A stretch of 64,000 nt of DNA from Bacteroidota bacterium (lineage in GTDB: Bacteria > Bacteroidota > Bacteroidia > Chitinophagales > Chitinophagaceae), in the NCBI GenBank assembly GCA_947453145.1, contig CANGFA010000008.1:1-64000 (forward strand), written 5' to 3'. Both the position numbers and the translations under genes were made by a program. Under the pieces are notes generated by a model. That model was given only the letters and a program-made list of their open reading frames with translations. It searched no databases and was not told the DNA's origin. This document shows positions 43,909 through 54,626 of the stretch, piece after piece; positions within the stretch are counted from its first letter, which is position 1, and each line of letters begins with the position of its first letter.

Positions 43909-46881
43909 ATGCCATTTAAAAAATTTTTAATTGTTCTACTATGTATGTTCAGTATTACTGCAACATACGCTCAACAAACAATTATGGGTAAAGTAGTATC
44001 GGCTGATGGACAAGTTTTATCAGGCGCTACCATTACCATTAAAGGAACTAAAACAGTTGCTTTATCTAAAGAAGACGGTTCTTATTCCATCACAATTCCT
44101 AAAGGGGGTGCTGGTTCCATTACTTTCTCTTATGTAGGTTATCAGAATTTAACCATTGATACTAAGAATGGTAATTATGGAAATGTGGTGTTGCAAAAGG
44201 AAGATGCACAACTTAGTGAAGTGGTGGTGGTTGGTTACGGTACGCAAAAAAAGAGAGATGTTACTGGTTCAGTAGTTTCACTTTCTAAGGATCGCTTGAC
44301 AGGCCTTCCTAATACCAACATTGCACAAGCTTTACAAGGAGCAGTTCCGGGGGTACAAATCAATTCAAATAGTGGAGGATCAGAGGATAATGATAAATCT
44401 ATTTTAATTAGAGGACGTAATTCAATTAGTGCAAGTACCAGTCCGTTAATTATATGGGACGGAATTCCATATGAAGGGGGTATCTCTGAATTAAATCCAA
44501 ATGATGTTGAATCTATTGAAGTTTTAAAAGACGCCTCTGCAACCGCTATTTATGGTGCTAGAGGATCTAATGGTGTAATTCTCGTTACTTCTAAACAAGG
44601 TAAGAAAGGTAAAATGACCATTACTTATGATGGCACTTATGGCACACAAGCAATTACCAACAAGCCCAATTTGTTAACGGGTGAAGACTTTTATAAGTTT
44701 AAAACACAAAGATTAAATTCCTCCAATATCTTATCGGTGGGGGAACAAGCGGTATATGACGCTAAGCAATGGATAGACTGGTATGCTTTAACAACTCAAG
44801 AAGGTGCTAGAGCTCAACATTCATTAACTGTTGCTGGTGCAACCGATAAAGTAAATTATTATTTTGGTGGTACCTTCTTAGATGTGAAAGGAGTTTCCTT
44901 AAATGATAATTTCAAACGTTATTCTATCCGACCTAATTTAGAGGTTAAGGTAACACCTTGGTTAACTGTTAATACCAATACTCAAATCTCTGTTCAAAAT
45001 AGAGACGGTTTACCTGTAGAGTTTGATGATACTCGTAATGCAGGTGGTGGTGCTAACTTTTTTAATCCACTTACGGCCCCTTATGTTTATTTAAAAGATC
45101 CAGTAACTGGTGCAGTGGCAGCGAATGCAACTTTTGCGATGTATGCTTATCCAGATTATTCACAAGCAAGAAATCCATTATCTAATTTATACGTAAAAAA
45201 TAGCGATAAGTCGTACAGAATTTTCTCCACTAATAATTTAAAAATTGATTTTCCTTTCTTAGTTGGTCTTTCTTATAAATTAAATACTGGTTTTGAATTC
45301 GAAAACACAGCGCGTAAAACGTATTGGGATAGAACTGTTGCTTTGGGTTATGAAGCAAATGGGGTAGCGGAAACATATAACGCAATCAATAGAAGTTTTA
45401 CAGTTGAGAATATTTTAAATTATTCTAAAGAAATTGGAAAGAATTCAATTAACATTACTGGATTATATAGTAGCCAATCCAAAGATTTCGATAGAGATCA
45501 ATTAACTGGACAAGGATTTCCAAATGACGTGTTAACAAACTATCAAATGTCTAGTGCTGCATTATTAACACCAAGTTCCACCAATTATAAGCAGAATTTA
45601 ATTTCTCAAATGGGTAGAATTAACTACGGTTATGATGGTAAATATTTAATGACTTTAACTGCCAGAAGAGACGGATTCTCTGGATTTGGTGTAGATAATA
45701 AATATGGCATTTTCCCTTCTGCAGCTTTGGCTTGGAACATTAGCAAAGAAGAGTTCATGAAAAAAGTAACCTTTATAAATAATTTAAAAATTAGAGGCTC
45801 TTATGGATTAAACGGTAACCAAGCCGTATCATCTTACAGTTCTTTAGCTAAATTATCAAATAACTATCCTTATTTAAATGGGTCTACCGTTTTACCTGGT
45901 TATGTTCCAAGTAGCTTAGCAAATGATAAATTAGGATGGGAGTCTACTACATCTACAACAGTTGGATTAGATTTTGGGTTGTTTAATAATAGAGTTACAG
46001 GAACATTTGATGTGTATGATGCAAATACAAAAGATTTGTTATTATACAGAATCATATCTTCTGTTCAAGGATTCAATAAGATTTTACAAAATATTGGTAA
46101 AACTGCCAATAAGGGATATGAAATTAGTTTGAACACAACCAATATCAAAACTAAGAACTTTACATGGACAACAAGTTTGAACTTATCACATAACGAAAAC
46201 AGAATTGTTGACTTGTATGGTAATGGACAAAGTGACGTTGCAAATGCTTGGTTTATTGGCCAACCTATTAATGTAATTTATGCTTTAGAAAGTACAGGTG
46301 TGTTAAAATCTGCGGCAGAAATTGCTTCTTCTGTTCAAAAAACTTCTCAACCAGGTTGGGTTAAAGTAATGAATTATAATGGAGATACTTTAATTGATGC
46401 AAAAGATAGACATATCATTGGTCAAACAGATCCTAAATTTATTTTTGGTATGACCAATACCATTAAATACAAGGGATTTGGATTAATGGTATTCTTCCAT
46501 GGGGTACAAGGAGTTACTAAAAGAGATCCATTTGAAGACGATAACGTATTTACGGATACAAAGAGAAATACTACTTATAAGGATTGGTGGTCTCCTACAA
46601 ATCAAAATGGTAGCCATTTTGCGAATGATGCTAAAGCGAATCCGTACAATGTTAATTTTTACGAAAGTGGAGATTTTATAAGAATTAAAGACATTTCTAT
46701 TTCTTATGAATTCCAGGCAGACAAATTAAAGCGTTTAAATATCAACGCAATGAAAATTTATCTAACTGGAAGAAACATGTTCACCTTTACCAAGTATAAG
46801 GCCTTAGATCCTGAGTTTAATAACCAATATGGATTGCCTTTACAAAAGGAAACAGTTTTGGGAATTTCAATAACATTATAA
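43909..46881 (+). CDS. SusC/RagA-family TonB-dependent receptor of the glycoside locus
   Basis: A 990-residue outer-membrane importer. Signal ending ATYAQQ, CarboxypepD_reg-like domain (about residues 22-105), junction LSEVVVVGYGTQKKRDVTGS (108-127), plug with SILIRGRNSISASTSPL and DASATAIYGARGSNGVILV, then the barrel with aromatic-rich end TVLGISITL. The motif VVVVGYGT is the usual TonB-region mark. First gene of the locus; paired with the SusD gene 27 bp downstream. Expected ligand: the oligosaccharide or glycoside degraded by the downstream enzymes. Confidence 0.94.
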   Translation: MPFKKFLIVLLCMFSITATYAQQTIMGKVVSADGQVLSGATITIKGTKTVALSKEDGSYSITIPKGGAGSITFSYVGYQNLTIDTKNGNYGNVVLQKEDAQLSEVVVVGYGTQKKRDVTGSVVSLSKDRLTGLPNTNIAQALQGAVPGVQINSNSGGSEDNDKSILIRGRNSISASTSPLIIWDGIPYEGGISELNPNDVESIEVLKDASATAIYGARGSNGVILVTSKQGKKGKMTITYDGTYGTQAITNKPNLLTGEDFYKFKTQRLNSSNILSVGEQAVYDAKQWIDWYALTTQEGARAQHSLTVAGATDKVNYYFGGTFLDVKGVSLNDNFKRYSIRPNLEVKVTPWLTVNTNTQISVQNRDGLPVEFDDTRNAGGGANFFNPLTAPYVYLKDPVTGAVAANATFAMYAYPDYSQARNPLSNLYVKNSDKSYRIFSTNNLKIDFPFLVGLSYKLNTGFEFENTARKTYWDRTVALGYEANGVAETYNAINRSFTVENILNYSKEIGKNSINITGLYSSQSKDFDRDQLTGQGFPNDVLTNYQMSSAALLTPSSTNYKQNLISQMGRINYGYDGKYLMTLTARRDGFSGFGVDNKYGIFPSAALAWNISKEEFMKKVTFINNLKIRGSYGLNGNQAVSSYSSLAKLSNNYPYLNGSTVLPGYVPSSLANDKLGWESTTSTTVGLDFGLFNNRVTGTFDVYDANTKDLLLYRIISSVQGFNKILQNIGKTANKGYEISLNTTNIKTKNFTWTTSLNLSHNENRIVDLYGNGQSDVANAWFIGQPINVIYALESTGVLKSAAEIASSVQKTSQPGWVKVMNYNGDTLIDAKDRHIIGQTDPKFIFGMTNTIKYKGFGLMVFFHGVQGVTKRDPFEDDNVFTDTKRNTTYKDWWSPTNQNGSHFANDAKANPYNVNFYESGDFIRIKDISISYEFQADKLKRLNINAMKIYLTGRNMFTFTKYKALDPEFNNQYGLPLQKETVLGISITL

Positions 46882-46908
46882 AATTTAACAAATTAAACAT
46901 TTTTGAAA

Positions 46909-48612
46909 ATGAAGAATAATATTAAATTTCCAATTTTAATCATAATGTCAATTGTGATTTTTGGATGTAGCAAAGAATATTTAACGGAGCAGCCTCTTGC
47001 CGTTATAGCGCCAGATAATTTATATGTAAATAAATCCGGATTTGAAGCAGGATTAAATGGCTTATACAATTTATGGAGAAAGGAAAGAAGAGGTATGGAT
47101 GCAGGCGGTTCTAATGACATGGCCATTACTGCTGCCATGATTGGAGTGGATAATGCTTTTAGTTTAAGACCTGCTGGAGGAGCACCAGAAAGTGTATTTA
47201 ACGATTTTGGTGTAAGATTAAACTCAAGTGATGGTGGTCTTAAGAGTATGTGGGAGTGGTTATATGTAACTATTAATGCAGCTAATACCATTATTGATCG
47301 TTCTGAGAATCCATCAATTAAGTGGACAGCAAATGAAAAGAAACAAATTGTAGGAGAAGCAAAATTAATTAGAGCTTGGGCATATCGTCACTTAACCAAT
47401 TTATGGGGTGATGTGCCTTTGAACATAAAAGAATCTTCTGGAGCTAGTATTAGAACCGATTGGCAAAGAGCACCAGTAGCTGAAGTTAGAAAGCAAATGG
47501 AAGCCGATTTGTTAGATGCAGAGGCTGGTTTAAGCGATGTTCCAGTAGCAGACGGAAGAGCGAGTAAAGTTGTTGCACAACATTATTTAGCTGAATTGTA
47601 TTTAACAACTGGAGATTATCAAAAAGCAAAGGATAAGGCTTCTATTGTTGTTAGCAATGCTAATTATAGTTTAATGACAGCGCGTTATGGAACCAAAGCA
47701 ACGCAGGCTGGAACACCATTTACAGATATGTTCTTAGACGGTAATTCTAATAGAGCACAAGGAAACAAAGAAGTATTATGGGTAGTACAAAATGAATATT
47801 TGTCAACAGGTGGTGATGCCAATATTATGAGAAGATGGTGGGTGAATAGATATACCGATATGAAAATTGGTAGCACTATTCCACTTATTTATTCCATTGA
47901 TTATGGTGGTAGAGGCTTAGGTCGTTTTGCCATTACCCAGTTTGCTATTTCTTTATATGGGCCAACGGATGACAGAGGTTCCTCATATGCTATCAGAACT
48001 GGATACTTAATGAATAATCCAGCTTCCTTATCAACTACACTTAATGCCAACGTGAAAGCAACTTGTACTACAATAGGGTATACAACAGGACCTACTGGTG
48101 CTAGAGTAGGTGTGGATTCGGTAAGATTCAACATGGGTTGTCCAGAACCAGCTCCTAATGCGAGTTATGCCTTTTTATGGCCAAGTATTAGAAAGTGGGA
48201 TTGGGCTCCTGCAGATCCAGCAGATATCCAACAATCTTCTAATTACAATGATGAAATTTATTTGAGACTAGCTGAAACCTATTTATTATTAGCAGAGGCA
48301 CAGTTTAGATTAAATGATTTAGCGGGTGCTGCAACAACTATTAATGTATTAAGAGCAAGAGCAAAAGCAACACCAATAACTGCTGCTCAAGTAACTGCGG
48401 ACTTTATTTTAGATGAAAGATCCAGAGAGTTATTAAGTGAAGAGCATAGAAGATATAGCCTAAAGCGTTTTGGAAAATGGTTTGAAAGAACGCAAAAGTA
48501 TAATTTGTACGCAGGTAAGTTAATTACCTTAAGAGACACTATTTTACCAATACCTCAATCGGTAATTGATGCGAATTTAGGTGCAACAATGCCACAAAAT
48601 GCCGGATATTAA
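46909..48612 (+). CDS. SusD/RagB-family lipoprotein of the glycoside locus
   Basis: A 567-residue surface glycan-binding lipoprotein, partner of the SusC above. Signal with lipobox IFGC followed by SKEYLTEQP; TPR-like helices (AWAYRHLTNLWGDVPL, HYLAELYLTTGDYQKAKDKA) and the C-terminal LSEEHRRYSLKRFGKWFE are SusD features. ATG 46909 is chosen; an in-frame TTG six bases upstream is less likely. A strong terminator follows 24 bp after the stop. Confidence 0.93.
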   Translation: MKNNIKFPILIIMSIVIFGCSKEYLTEQPLAVIAPDNLYVNKSGFEAGLNGLYNLWRKERRGMDAGGSNDMAITAAMIGVDNAFSLRPAGGAPESVFNDFGVRLNSSDGGLKSMWEWLYVTINAANTIIDRSENPSIKWTANEKKQIVGEAKLIRAWAYRHLTNLWGDVPLNIKESSGASIRTDWQRAPVAEVRKQMEADLLDAEAGLSDVPVADGRASKVVAQHYLAELYLTTGDYQKAKDKASIVVSNANYSLMTARYGTKATQAGTPFTDMFLDGNSNRAQGNKEVLWVVQNEYLSTGGDANIMRRWWVNRYTDMKIGSTIPLIYSIDYGGRGLGRFAITQFAISLYGPTDDRGSSYAIRTGYLMNNPASLSTTLNANVKATCTTIGYTTGPTGARVGVDSVRFNMGCPEPAPNASYAFLWPSIRKWDWAPADPADIQQSSNYNDEIYLRLAETYLLLAEAQFRLNDLAGAATTINVLRARAKATPITAAQVTADFILDERSRELLSEEHRRYSLKRFGKWFERTQKYNLYAGKLITLRDTILPIPQSVIDANLGATMPQNAGY

Positions 48613-48635
48613 TATAACTTGGGTTTGATTTTTGT

Positions 48636-48664
48636 AAAACGGGGGCTTGCCCCCGTTTTTTTAA
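48636..48664 (+). terminator. Terminator after SusD (possible partial read-through)
   Basis: AAAACGGGGGC (48636-48646) pairs with GCCCCCGTTTT (48649-48659), tight loop, then more T residues. It lies 10 bp before the next gene, so read-through could set a lower level for the enzymes than for SusC/SusD (inference). Confidence 0.85.
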
Positions 48665-48673
48665 ACTTATATT

Positions 48674-50083
48674 ATGAATCTTATTTTAAAAAGCCTCGTT
48701 ACGCTGTTTGTAAGCTTGTTTTTTACAAATAGTACATCTGCTCAAAAAACCATGGATAGTATTTATACATTATCCAAAGTATGGAGCAGAGACAGCAACC
48801 GAAATATTCTCTATTCTGATTGGAAAAAATTTCCAACAGCAATTGTAGATCATTTACCTGGTATTCAATTAATGGAAGATAAATTGGATGAATATGGTGG
48901 GTTTGAGCAAATCAAATCGGATGCAACTGGTTTTTTTAGAACAGAAAAAATGAATGGCAAATGGTGGGTTATTGATCCTTTGGGAAATGCTTTTGTTGTT
49001 AAAGCGGTTAATAGTATTAAAATAGGCAGTTCGCCTAACAATAAATTGGCATTAGATAGTTTTTTTAAAACGGACGATAAATGGATATTCGAAACTTATA
49101 AATTGCTTAAGACTAATGGTTTTAATGCAAGTGGTTCATGGAGTGAGGTGGATTTAATAAGAAAAATGAATGCTACTCAAAAAACGCATTTTGCCTACAC
49201 AACCCAGCTTAACTTATTAAGTGATTTTGCAAAATCAAAAGATAGGAAAAAGTCAAATGCAGAGCTGTCTATATTAGCGTATGTTTTTGATGCTGATTTT
49301 GAAAAATTTGTACAAAATAAATGTAGCAAATTAACCATGTATAAAAATGACCCTAATTTACTAGGACATTTTTCGGATAATGAATTAGCATTCCAAGAAA
49401 ATCTAATTAAAAAGTTTTCAAGTATTCAGGATAAACAAAATCCAGCTTACCTATTTTTAGTCAATTGGCTTGCACAAAACAAAATGGATAGTTCAAAAAC
49501 TACAAAATCAGATACAGAGAAATTTTCAGCAGCGGTGGCTAACGAATATTATAAAATCGTTTCTAGTATCATTAAAAAGTATGATCCCAACCACATGTAT
49601 ATAGGTTCTAGAATTCATGCTGCGGTTAAGGACAATGCTTATTTTTTAAATGTAATGAGTAACTATGTGGACATTGCTTCTATTAATTATTATGGCTTTT
49701 GGAACTTATCGGGTAAGCATAAAAAATTATTTTCGACACAACTAACAAAGCCCTACTTTATAACCGAATTTTATACCAAAGGGGAGGATTCAAAAATGGG
49801 AAATATAACAGGTGCTGGTTGGCTCGTAAAAACACAATCCGATAGAGGGAATCATTACCAAAACTTCTGTTTACATCTTTTAAAAGAAGCCAATTGTGTA
49901 GGTTGGCATTGGTTTAAATATCAAGACAATGATCCTGAAGATAAAAATGCGGATCCAAGTAACAACGACTCTAATAAAGGCATTGTAAATACTAAATACG
50001 CTGTTTATAGTGAGCTTACAAATAAAATGAAACAGTTAAATAGTAATTCGTTAAGTATTATTAATTATTTGCAAAATCAATAA
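48674..50083 (+). CDS. Agarase-like TIM-barrel glycoside hydrolase
   Basis: A 469-residue exported protein (signal ending STSAQ). GFFRTEKMNGKWWVIDPLGN near residue 85 is the entry block seen in agarase-like families (GH50/GH86 type) of clan GH-A. GHFSDNEL (about 235) supplies the candidate acid/base Glu in the DNE motif, and YFITEFYTKG (about 360) the candidate nucleophile Glu. The rest, INYYGFWNL and GWHWFKYQDND, fits a retaining TIM barrel. The exact family and substrate are uncertain. First gene after the terminator; 2 bp before the GH3 gene. Confidence 0.65.
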   Translation: MNLILKSLVTLFVSLFFTNSTSAQKTMDSIYTLSKVWSRDSNRNILYSDWKKFPTAIVDHLPGIQLMEDKLDEYGGFEQIKSDATGFFRTEKMNGKWWVIDPLGNAFVVKAVNSIKIGSSPNNKLALDSFFKTDDKWIFETYKLLKTNGFNASGSWSEVDLIRKMNATQKTHFAYTTQLNLLSDFAKSKDRKKSNAELSILAYVFDADFEKFVQNKCSKLTMYKNDPNLLGHFSDNELAFQENLIKKFSSIQDKQNPAYLFLVNWLAQNKMDSSKTTKSDTEKFSAAVANEYYKIVSSIIKKYDPNHMYIGSRIHAAVKDNAYFLNVMSNYVDIASINYYGFWNLSGKHKKLFSTQLTKPYFITEFYTKGEDSKMGNITGAGWLVKTQSDRGNHYQNFCLHLLKEANCVGWHWFKYQDNDPEDKNADPSNNDSNKGIVNTKYAVYSELTNKMKQLNSNSLSIINYLQNQ

Positions 50084-50085
50084 AA

Positions 50086-52500
50086 ATGATTGCTAGAAAA
50101 TATATATTTCTTTCTATCGGTTTTTTAATTTTTACATTAAATGGATATAGTCAACAAAGCAATATCTATCATACCAATTGGATCGATTTTAATAAGAATG
50201 GGAAGATGGATGTTTTTGAGGATCCAAAGCAACCGGTGGAAGCAAGGGTTAATGATTTAATTTCACAAATGACTTTGGATGAGAAAACTTGTCAATTGGC
50301 AACCTTATATGGATATGGTCGCGTTTTAAAGGACGAGTTGCCTTCTGATAAATGGAAAACTAAAATTTGGAAAGACGGCATTGCCAATATTGATGAGCAT
50401 TTAAATTCTACCACTTTTAGGGCTTCAACCAATACTAAATATTCTTTTCCATATAGCCGTCACGCTAGTGCTATTAATACGGTACAAAAATGGTTTATTG
50501 AAAGTACCCGTTTAGGTATTCCAGTAGATTTTACCAATGAAGGAATTCATGGCTTGGCTAGTGAAAAGGCAACAGGTTTCCCCGCACCTATTGCTATTGG
50601 AAGTACTTGGGATAAAAATATAATAAACAAAGCAGGTCATATTGTGGGTAGAGAAGCTAAAGCATTAGGCTACACCAATGTGTATGTTCCTATTTTGGAT
50701 TTAGCGCGTGACCCAAGATGGGGTCGTGTAGTGGAATGTTATGGAGAAGATCCATTTTTAGTCACGGAATTGGGTAAGCAAATGGTTTTAGGTGTGCAGT
50801 CCGAAGGGGTAGCTTCTACTTTAAAACATTATGCAGCGTATAGCGTTCCCAATGGAGGGCGTGATGGAAATGCCAGAACCGATCCACATATTGCGCCAAG
50901 AGAATTGTTTAATTTATACTTATACCCTTATCAACGAATTATTGCAGAAGCCAATCCCTTGGGTGTAATGAGTAGTTATAACGACTGGGATGGGATACCC
51001 ATAACAGGTAGTTATTATTTTTTAACTACTTTGTTAAGAGAAAAGTTTGGATTTAAAGGATATGTTGTAAGCGATAGCGATGCTGTAGAATTTATTAATA
51101 GTAAACACCATGTTGCTAAGGATTCTACCGATGCAGTAAGAATTGCATTGGAAGCAGGTGTTAATGTGAGAACTAATTTCCAACAACCAGAAACTTTTAT
51201 TTTACCCGCAAGACAATTGGTTAAGGATGGCTTATTAGGTATGGATATTATTGACAAAAGAGTTAAGGATGTTTTAAGGGTTAAATTTTTATTGAAATTA
51301 TTTGATTTGCCATTTGTAGCAGATACCTTAAATGCGGATAAAGTAGTTTATAATGAGGATGCACAAAAGTTTAGCAAACAAATTTCAAAAGAAGCATTGG
51401 TCTTGTTAAAAAATGTAAATAACACCTTGCCTTTAGATAAATCCAAAATCAAATCTATTTTTCTTACGGGACCTTTAGCGGATGATACGACTACTTCTAT
51501 GAGCAGATATGGGCCTTCCAATATTAACGTAGTGACTGTTTTGAAAGGGTTAAAAAATTATTTACCTACTGGTATAAAATTAAATTATGCAAAAGGAGTA
51601 GAGTCGGCTGATGAAAATTGGCCCGAAAGCGAATTGTATCCACAATCAACTAATACGCCTGCAGAGCAAAAGGGAATAGACGAAGGTATTGCGCTAGCTA
51701 ATAACTCCGATGTGATTATTGCAGTGATGGGAGAAACGGAAAATATGTTTGGCGAGAGCAGAAGCAGAACTAGTTTGGAATTAACAGGAAAACAACAAGT
51801 GTATTTGCAAAGTTTGTATGCTACCGGGAAACCCGTGATTCTTATTTTAATTAATGGACAGCCTTTAACTATTAATTGGCCTGCAAAATATTTGCCAGCA
51901 ATTATCGAAGCATGGTGTCCAGGAGTAGATGGAGGAAATGCGATTGCCCAAACTTTATTTGGCGACTATAATCCGGGAGGAAAATTACCGGTTACTTTTC
52001 CGAAGTCCTTGGGACAATTGGAATTAAATTTTCCATTTAAACCAGGAGCGCATGCAGGGCAACCAGGTGATGGACCCAATGGTTTTGGTAAGACCAATGT
52101 ATATGGCGCTTTATATCCTTTTGGTCATGGATTAAGTTATACGCAGTTTGAATTTTCTAATTTACAAACCAATGCAGGGCAATATAAAAAGGACGAGAAA
52201 ATAAAAGTATCATTGGAAATAAAAAATACGGGTAAATATGATGGAGACGAAGTAGTCCAATTGTATTTAAAGGACAAAGTGAGCAGTGTAACCGTGTATG
52301 AAACACAATTAAGAGGATTTGAAAGGGTACATTTAAAAGTGGGGGAATCCAAGAACATTCAATTTGAGCTTTCACCTAACGATTTAAAACTGTATGATCA
52401 AAACATGAACTGGGTCGTTGAACCAGGTGCTTTTGAAATTCAAGTAGGAAGTTCGTCGGATGATATTAAATTAAAAAAGGAATTCATAATTATAGAATAA
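50086..52500 (+). CDS. Family 3 glycoside hydrolase (BglX-like beta-glycosidase)
   Basis: An 804-residue exported enzyme (signal ending NGYSQQ) that removes terminal beta-linked sugars. GH3 N-terminal barrel with FTNEGIHGL, DLARDPRWGRVVECYGEDP, LKHYAAYS, and the nucleophile Asp330 in VVSDSDAVEF. The C-terminal domain contains GETENMFGESRSRTSLELTG, which would carry the acid/base Glu, then a fibronectin-III-like domain (about 715-800). Length is as in BglX. The mature part begins with an insert, DFNKNGKMDVFEDP. Two bp from the upstream gene. Confidence 0.92.
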   Translation: MIARKYIFLSIGFLIFTLNGYSQQSNIYHTNWIDFNKNGKMDVFEDPKQPVEARVNDLISQMTLDEKTCQLATLYGYGRVLKDELPSDKWKTKIWKDGIANIDEHLNSTTFRASTNTKYSFPYSRHASAINTVQKWFIESTRLGIPVDFTNEGIHGLASEKATGFPAPIAIGSTWDKNIINKAGHIVGREAKALGYTNVYVPILDLARDPRWGRVVECYGEDPFLVTELGKQMVLGVQSEGVASTLKHYAAYSVPNGGRDGNARTDPHIAPRELFNLYLYPYQRIIAEANPLGVMSSYNDWDGIPITGSYYFLTTLLREKFGFKGYVVSDSDAVEFINSKHHVAKDSTDAVRIALEAGVNVRTNFQQPETFILPARQLVKDGLLGMDIIDKRVKDVLRVKFLLKLFDLPFVADTLNADKVVYNEDAQKFSKQISKEALVLLKNVNNTLPLDKSKIKSIFLTGPLADDTTTSMSRYGPSNINVVTVLKGLKNYLPTGIKLNYAKGVESADENWPESELYPQSTNTPAEQKGIDEGIALANNSDVIIAVMGETENMFGESRSRTSLELTGKQQVYLQSLYATGKPVILILINGQPLTINWPAKYLPAIIEAWCPGVDGGNAIAQTLFGDYNPGGKLPVTFPKSLGQLELNFPFKPGAHAGQPGDGPNGFGKTNVYGALYPFGHGLSYTQFEFSNLQTNAGQYKKDEKIKVSLEIKNTGKYDGDEVVQLYLKDKVSSVTVYETQLRGFERVHLKVGESKNIQFELSPNDLKLYDQNMNWVVEPGAFEIQVGSSSDDIKLKKEFIIIE

Positions 52501-52505
52501 GTAAA

Positions 52506-53333
52506 ATGGAAAAAGAAACGGTAGAGATGTTTTCACTAAAAGGAAAAGTAATTGTTGTAACAGGTGGTACGGGTGTTTTGGGAACGAGCTTTGTAAATGC
52601 AATCATTGAAGCAAAGGGAACAGTCGTTATTTTAGGTAGAAATGAAGAGCTATGTAGAAAAAGGGTAGCGGGCATTTTAGAAAAAGGCGGAAATGCTTCC
52701 TATGTAATTGCGGATGTTTTAAATGAAGCTGCTTTAGTGGATGCTAAGCATATAGTTTTGGAACGTTATGGCAAAATTGATGGACTTGTTAATGCTGCAG
52801 GTGGAAACGTGCCAGAAGCGGTGGTAATGCCCGATAAGGATGTATTTGATTTAAATATGCAAGGCATGAAGGATGCAATATCCTTAAACCTATGGGGAAC
52901 TTTAATGCCTATACAAGCTTTTGGACCTGAGATTGCTAAATCAGGTTCCGGTAGTATAATTAATATTTCATCCGTAAGTGCAAAACGACCTTTAACACGT
53001 GTTTTAGGTTACAGCATGGGTAAAGCAGCCATTGATGCTTATACTAAATGGTTTGCGGTGGAAATGGCCAATAGATATGGTGATGCAATCAGGATTAATT
53101 CCATCATGCCCGGGTTTTTTTTAACAGCTCAAAATAAAAATTTATTAACAAAGGAGGATGGATCTTTAACCGAAAGAGGTAACTTAATAATTAATCATAC
53201 ACCTTTTAAACGCTTTGGTCAACCTTCGGAATTAAATGGGGCATTGGTTTGGTTATTAAGTGATGCCTCCAAATTTGTGACAGGCATGGATATAGGTGTG
53301 GACGGTGGTTTTACGATTAATAGTGGTGTTTAA
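52506..53333 (+). CDS. SDR-family D-mannonate (fructuronate) oxidoreductase
   Basis: A 275-residue short-chain dehydrogenase. NAD(P)-binding TGGTGVLGTSF near residue 21, NAAGG (about 98-102), catalytic Ser in NISSVSAK and Tyr-x3-Lys in YSMGKAA. In Bacteroidota this SDR type sits beside uxuA and uxaC and takes the role of UxuB, interconverting fructuronate and mannonate, so the reaction is assigned mainly by context. It is 5 bp after the GH3 gene and 57 bp before uxuA. Cytoplasmic. Confidence 0.85.
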   Translation: MEKETVEMFSLKGKVIVVTGGTGVLGTSFVNAIIEAKGTVVILGRNEELCRKRVAGILEKGGNASYVIADVLNEAALVDAKHIVLERYGKIDGLVNAAGGNVPEAVVMPDKDVFDLNMQGMKDAISLNLWGTLMPIQAFGPEIAKSGSGSIINISSVSAKRPLTRVLGYSMGKAAIDAYTKWFAVEMANRYGDAIRINSIMPGFFLTAQNKNLLTKEDGSLTERGNLIINHTPFKRFGQPSELNGALVWLLSDASKFVTGMDIGVDGGFTINSGV

Positions 53334-53390
53334 AGGATGAAATTTTTATTTAGGGAATAGTAAATTTAGAACAATTCAATATCAACGAAC

Positions 53391-54602
53391 ATGGAAAATC
53401 AATTTTTTCCTTCCTATGGAAATGTAAAATATAGAATGGAGCAAACCATGAGATGGTATGGTCCTAAAGATCCGGTTAGTTTGTCCGATCTTAAACAAGC
53501 GGGTTGTACAGGTGTAGTAACTGCTCTTCATCATATTCCCAATGGTGAGATTTGGACGATTCAAGAGATAAAGAAAAGAATAGACCTAATAGAAGCGGCT
53601 GGCTTGGTTTGGTCGGTAGTGGAAAGTGTACCCGTTCATGAAGCAATCAAAACCCAAAACAATGGATTTGAAGTGTATATAGAAAATTACAAACAGAGTA
53701 TTATAAATTTGGCAGAATGTGGCGTAAAAAATATCACGTATAATTTTATGCCTGTTTTGGATTGGACCAGAACCGATTTAAGTTATGAAGTGGAAGATGG
53801 CTCTAAAGCTTTGCGTTTTGAAATGGCTGCTTTTGTTGCCTTTGATTTGTATTTGTTAAAACGTCAAAATGCACAACTAGATTATGATGCGATAACCATT
53901 CAAAGAGCGAAAGAAAGATTTGATGCAATGAGCGAGGAGGAGAAAGATTTATTGCAAAAAAATGTGATTAAAGGATTACCAGGAAGTGAAGAAAGTTTTA
54001 CCCTAGAGCAATTTCAAATGGCATTGGATGCCTATAAGGGGATAGACCGCACTAAATTACAAGCGCATTTAATTTATTTCTTACAACAAGTAATACCAGT
54101 TGCAGATGCGGTAGGTTCGGTAATGTCCATACATCCGGATGATCCTCCTTTTTCGATATTAGGACTGCCTAGGGTCGTATCTACCGCAAAAGACATTGAG
54201 GTATTAATTAATGCAGTTCCTTCCATTGCGAATGGATTGTGTTTTTGCACAGGCTCTTATGGGGTGATCGCTTCCAATAACTTACCAGCAATGGTTAAGC
54301 AATTTGCCGATCGAATTCATTTTATCCATTTAAGAAGTACGCGCAGGAATGAATTTGGTGATTTTTTCGAAGACAATCATTTGGAAGGAGATGTAGACAT
54401 GTATGCAGTGATTAAAGAATTGGTAATCGCTATGCAAAATAGGAAATGTAGAATTCCGGTAAGACCCGATCATGGGCATCAAATGTTAGACGACTTGCAT
54501 AAAAATACAAATCCAGGTTACTCCGCTATAGGACGACTTAGAGGCTTAGCAGAAATTAGGGGAGTGGAATTAGGTATTTTAAGAAGTGTAAACGAAAATT
54601 AA
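53391..54602 (+). CDS. uxuA: Mannonate dehydratase
   Basis: Dehydrates D-mannonate to 2-keto-3-deoxygluconate (KDG) in glucuronate catabolism; a metal-dependent cytoplasmic TIM barrel. Family blocks: [21 protein letters not shown] near the start (split by its RWYGP core), [45 protein letters not shown] and RPDHGHQML, which carry the His, Cys and Asp metal ligands. 403 residues matches E. coli UxuA. KDG kinase and aldolase are not in the window. Confidence 0.96.
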   Translation: MENQFFPSYGNVKYRMEQTMRWYGPKDPVSLSDLKQAGCTGVVTALHHIPNGEIWTIQEIKKRIDLIEAAGLVWSVVESVPVHEAIKTQNNGFEVYIENYKQSIINLAECGVKNITYNFMPVLDWTRTDLSYEVEDGSKALRFEMAAFVAFDLYLLKRQNAQLDYDAITIQRAKERFDAMSEEEKDLLQKNVIKGLPGSEESFTLEQFQMALDAYKGIDRTKLQAHLIYFLQQVIPVADAVGSVMSIHPDDPPFSILGLPRVVSTAKDIEVLINAVPSIANGLCFCTGSYGVIASNNLPAMVKQFADRIHFIHLRSTRRNEFGDFFEDNHLEGDVDMYAVIKELVIAMQNRKCRIPVRPDHGHQMLDDLHKNTNPGYSAIGRLRGLAEIRGVELGILRSVNEN

Positions 54603-54626
54603 TTTTATACGATTCATTTATAGACA

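Noticed and set aside
46893..47291. 132-codon minus-strand frame covering the SusD start
   Set aside because: Antisense to SusD, including its signal peptide; no independent evidence.
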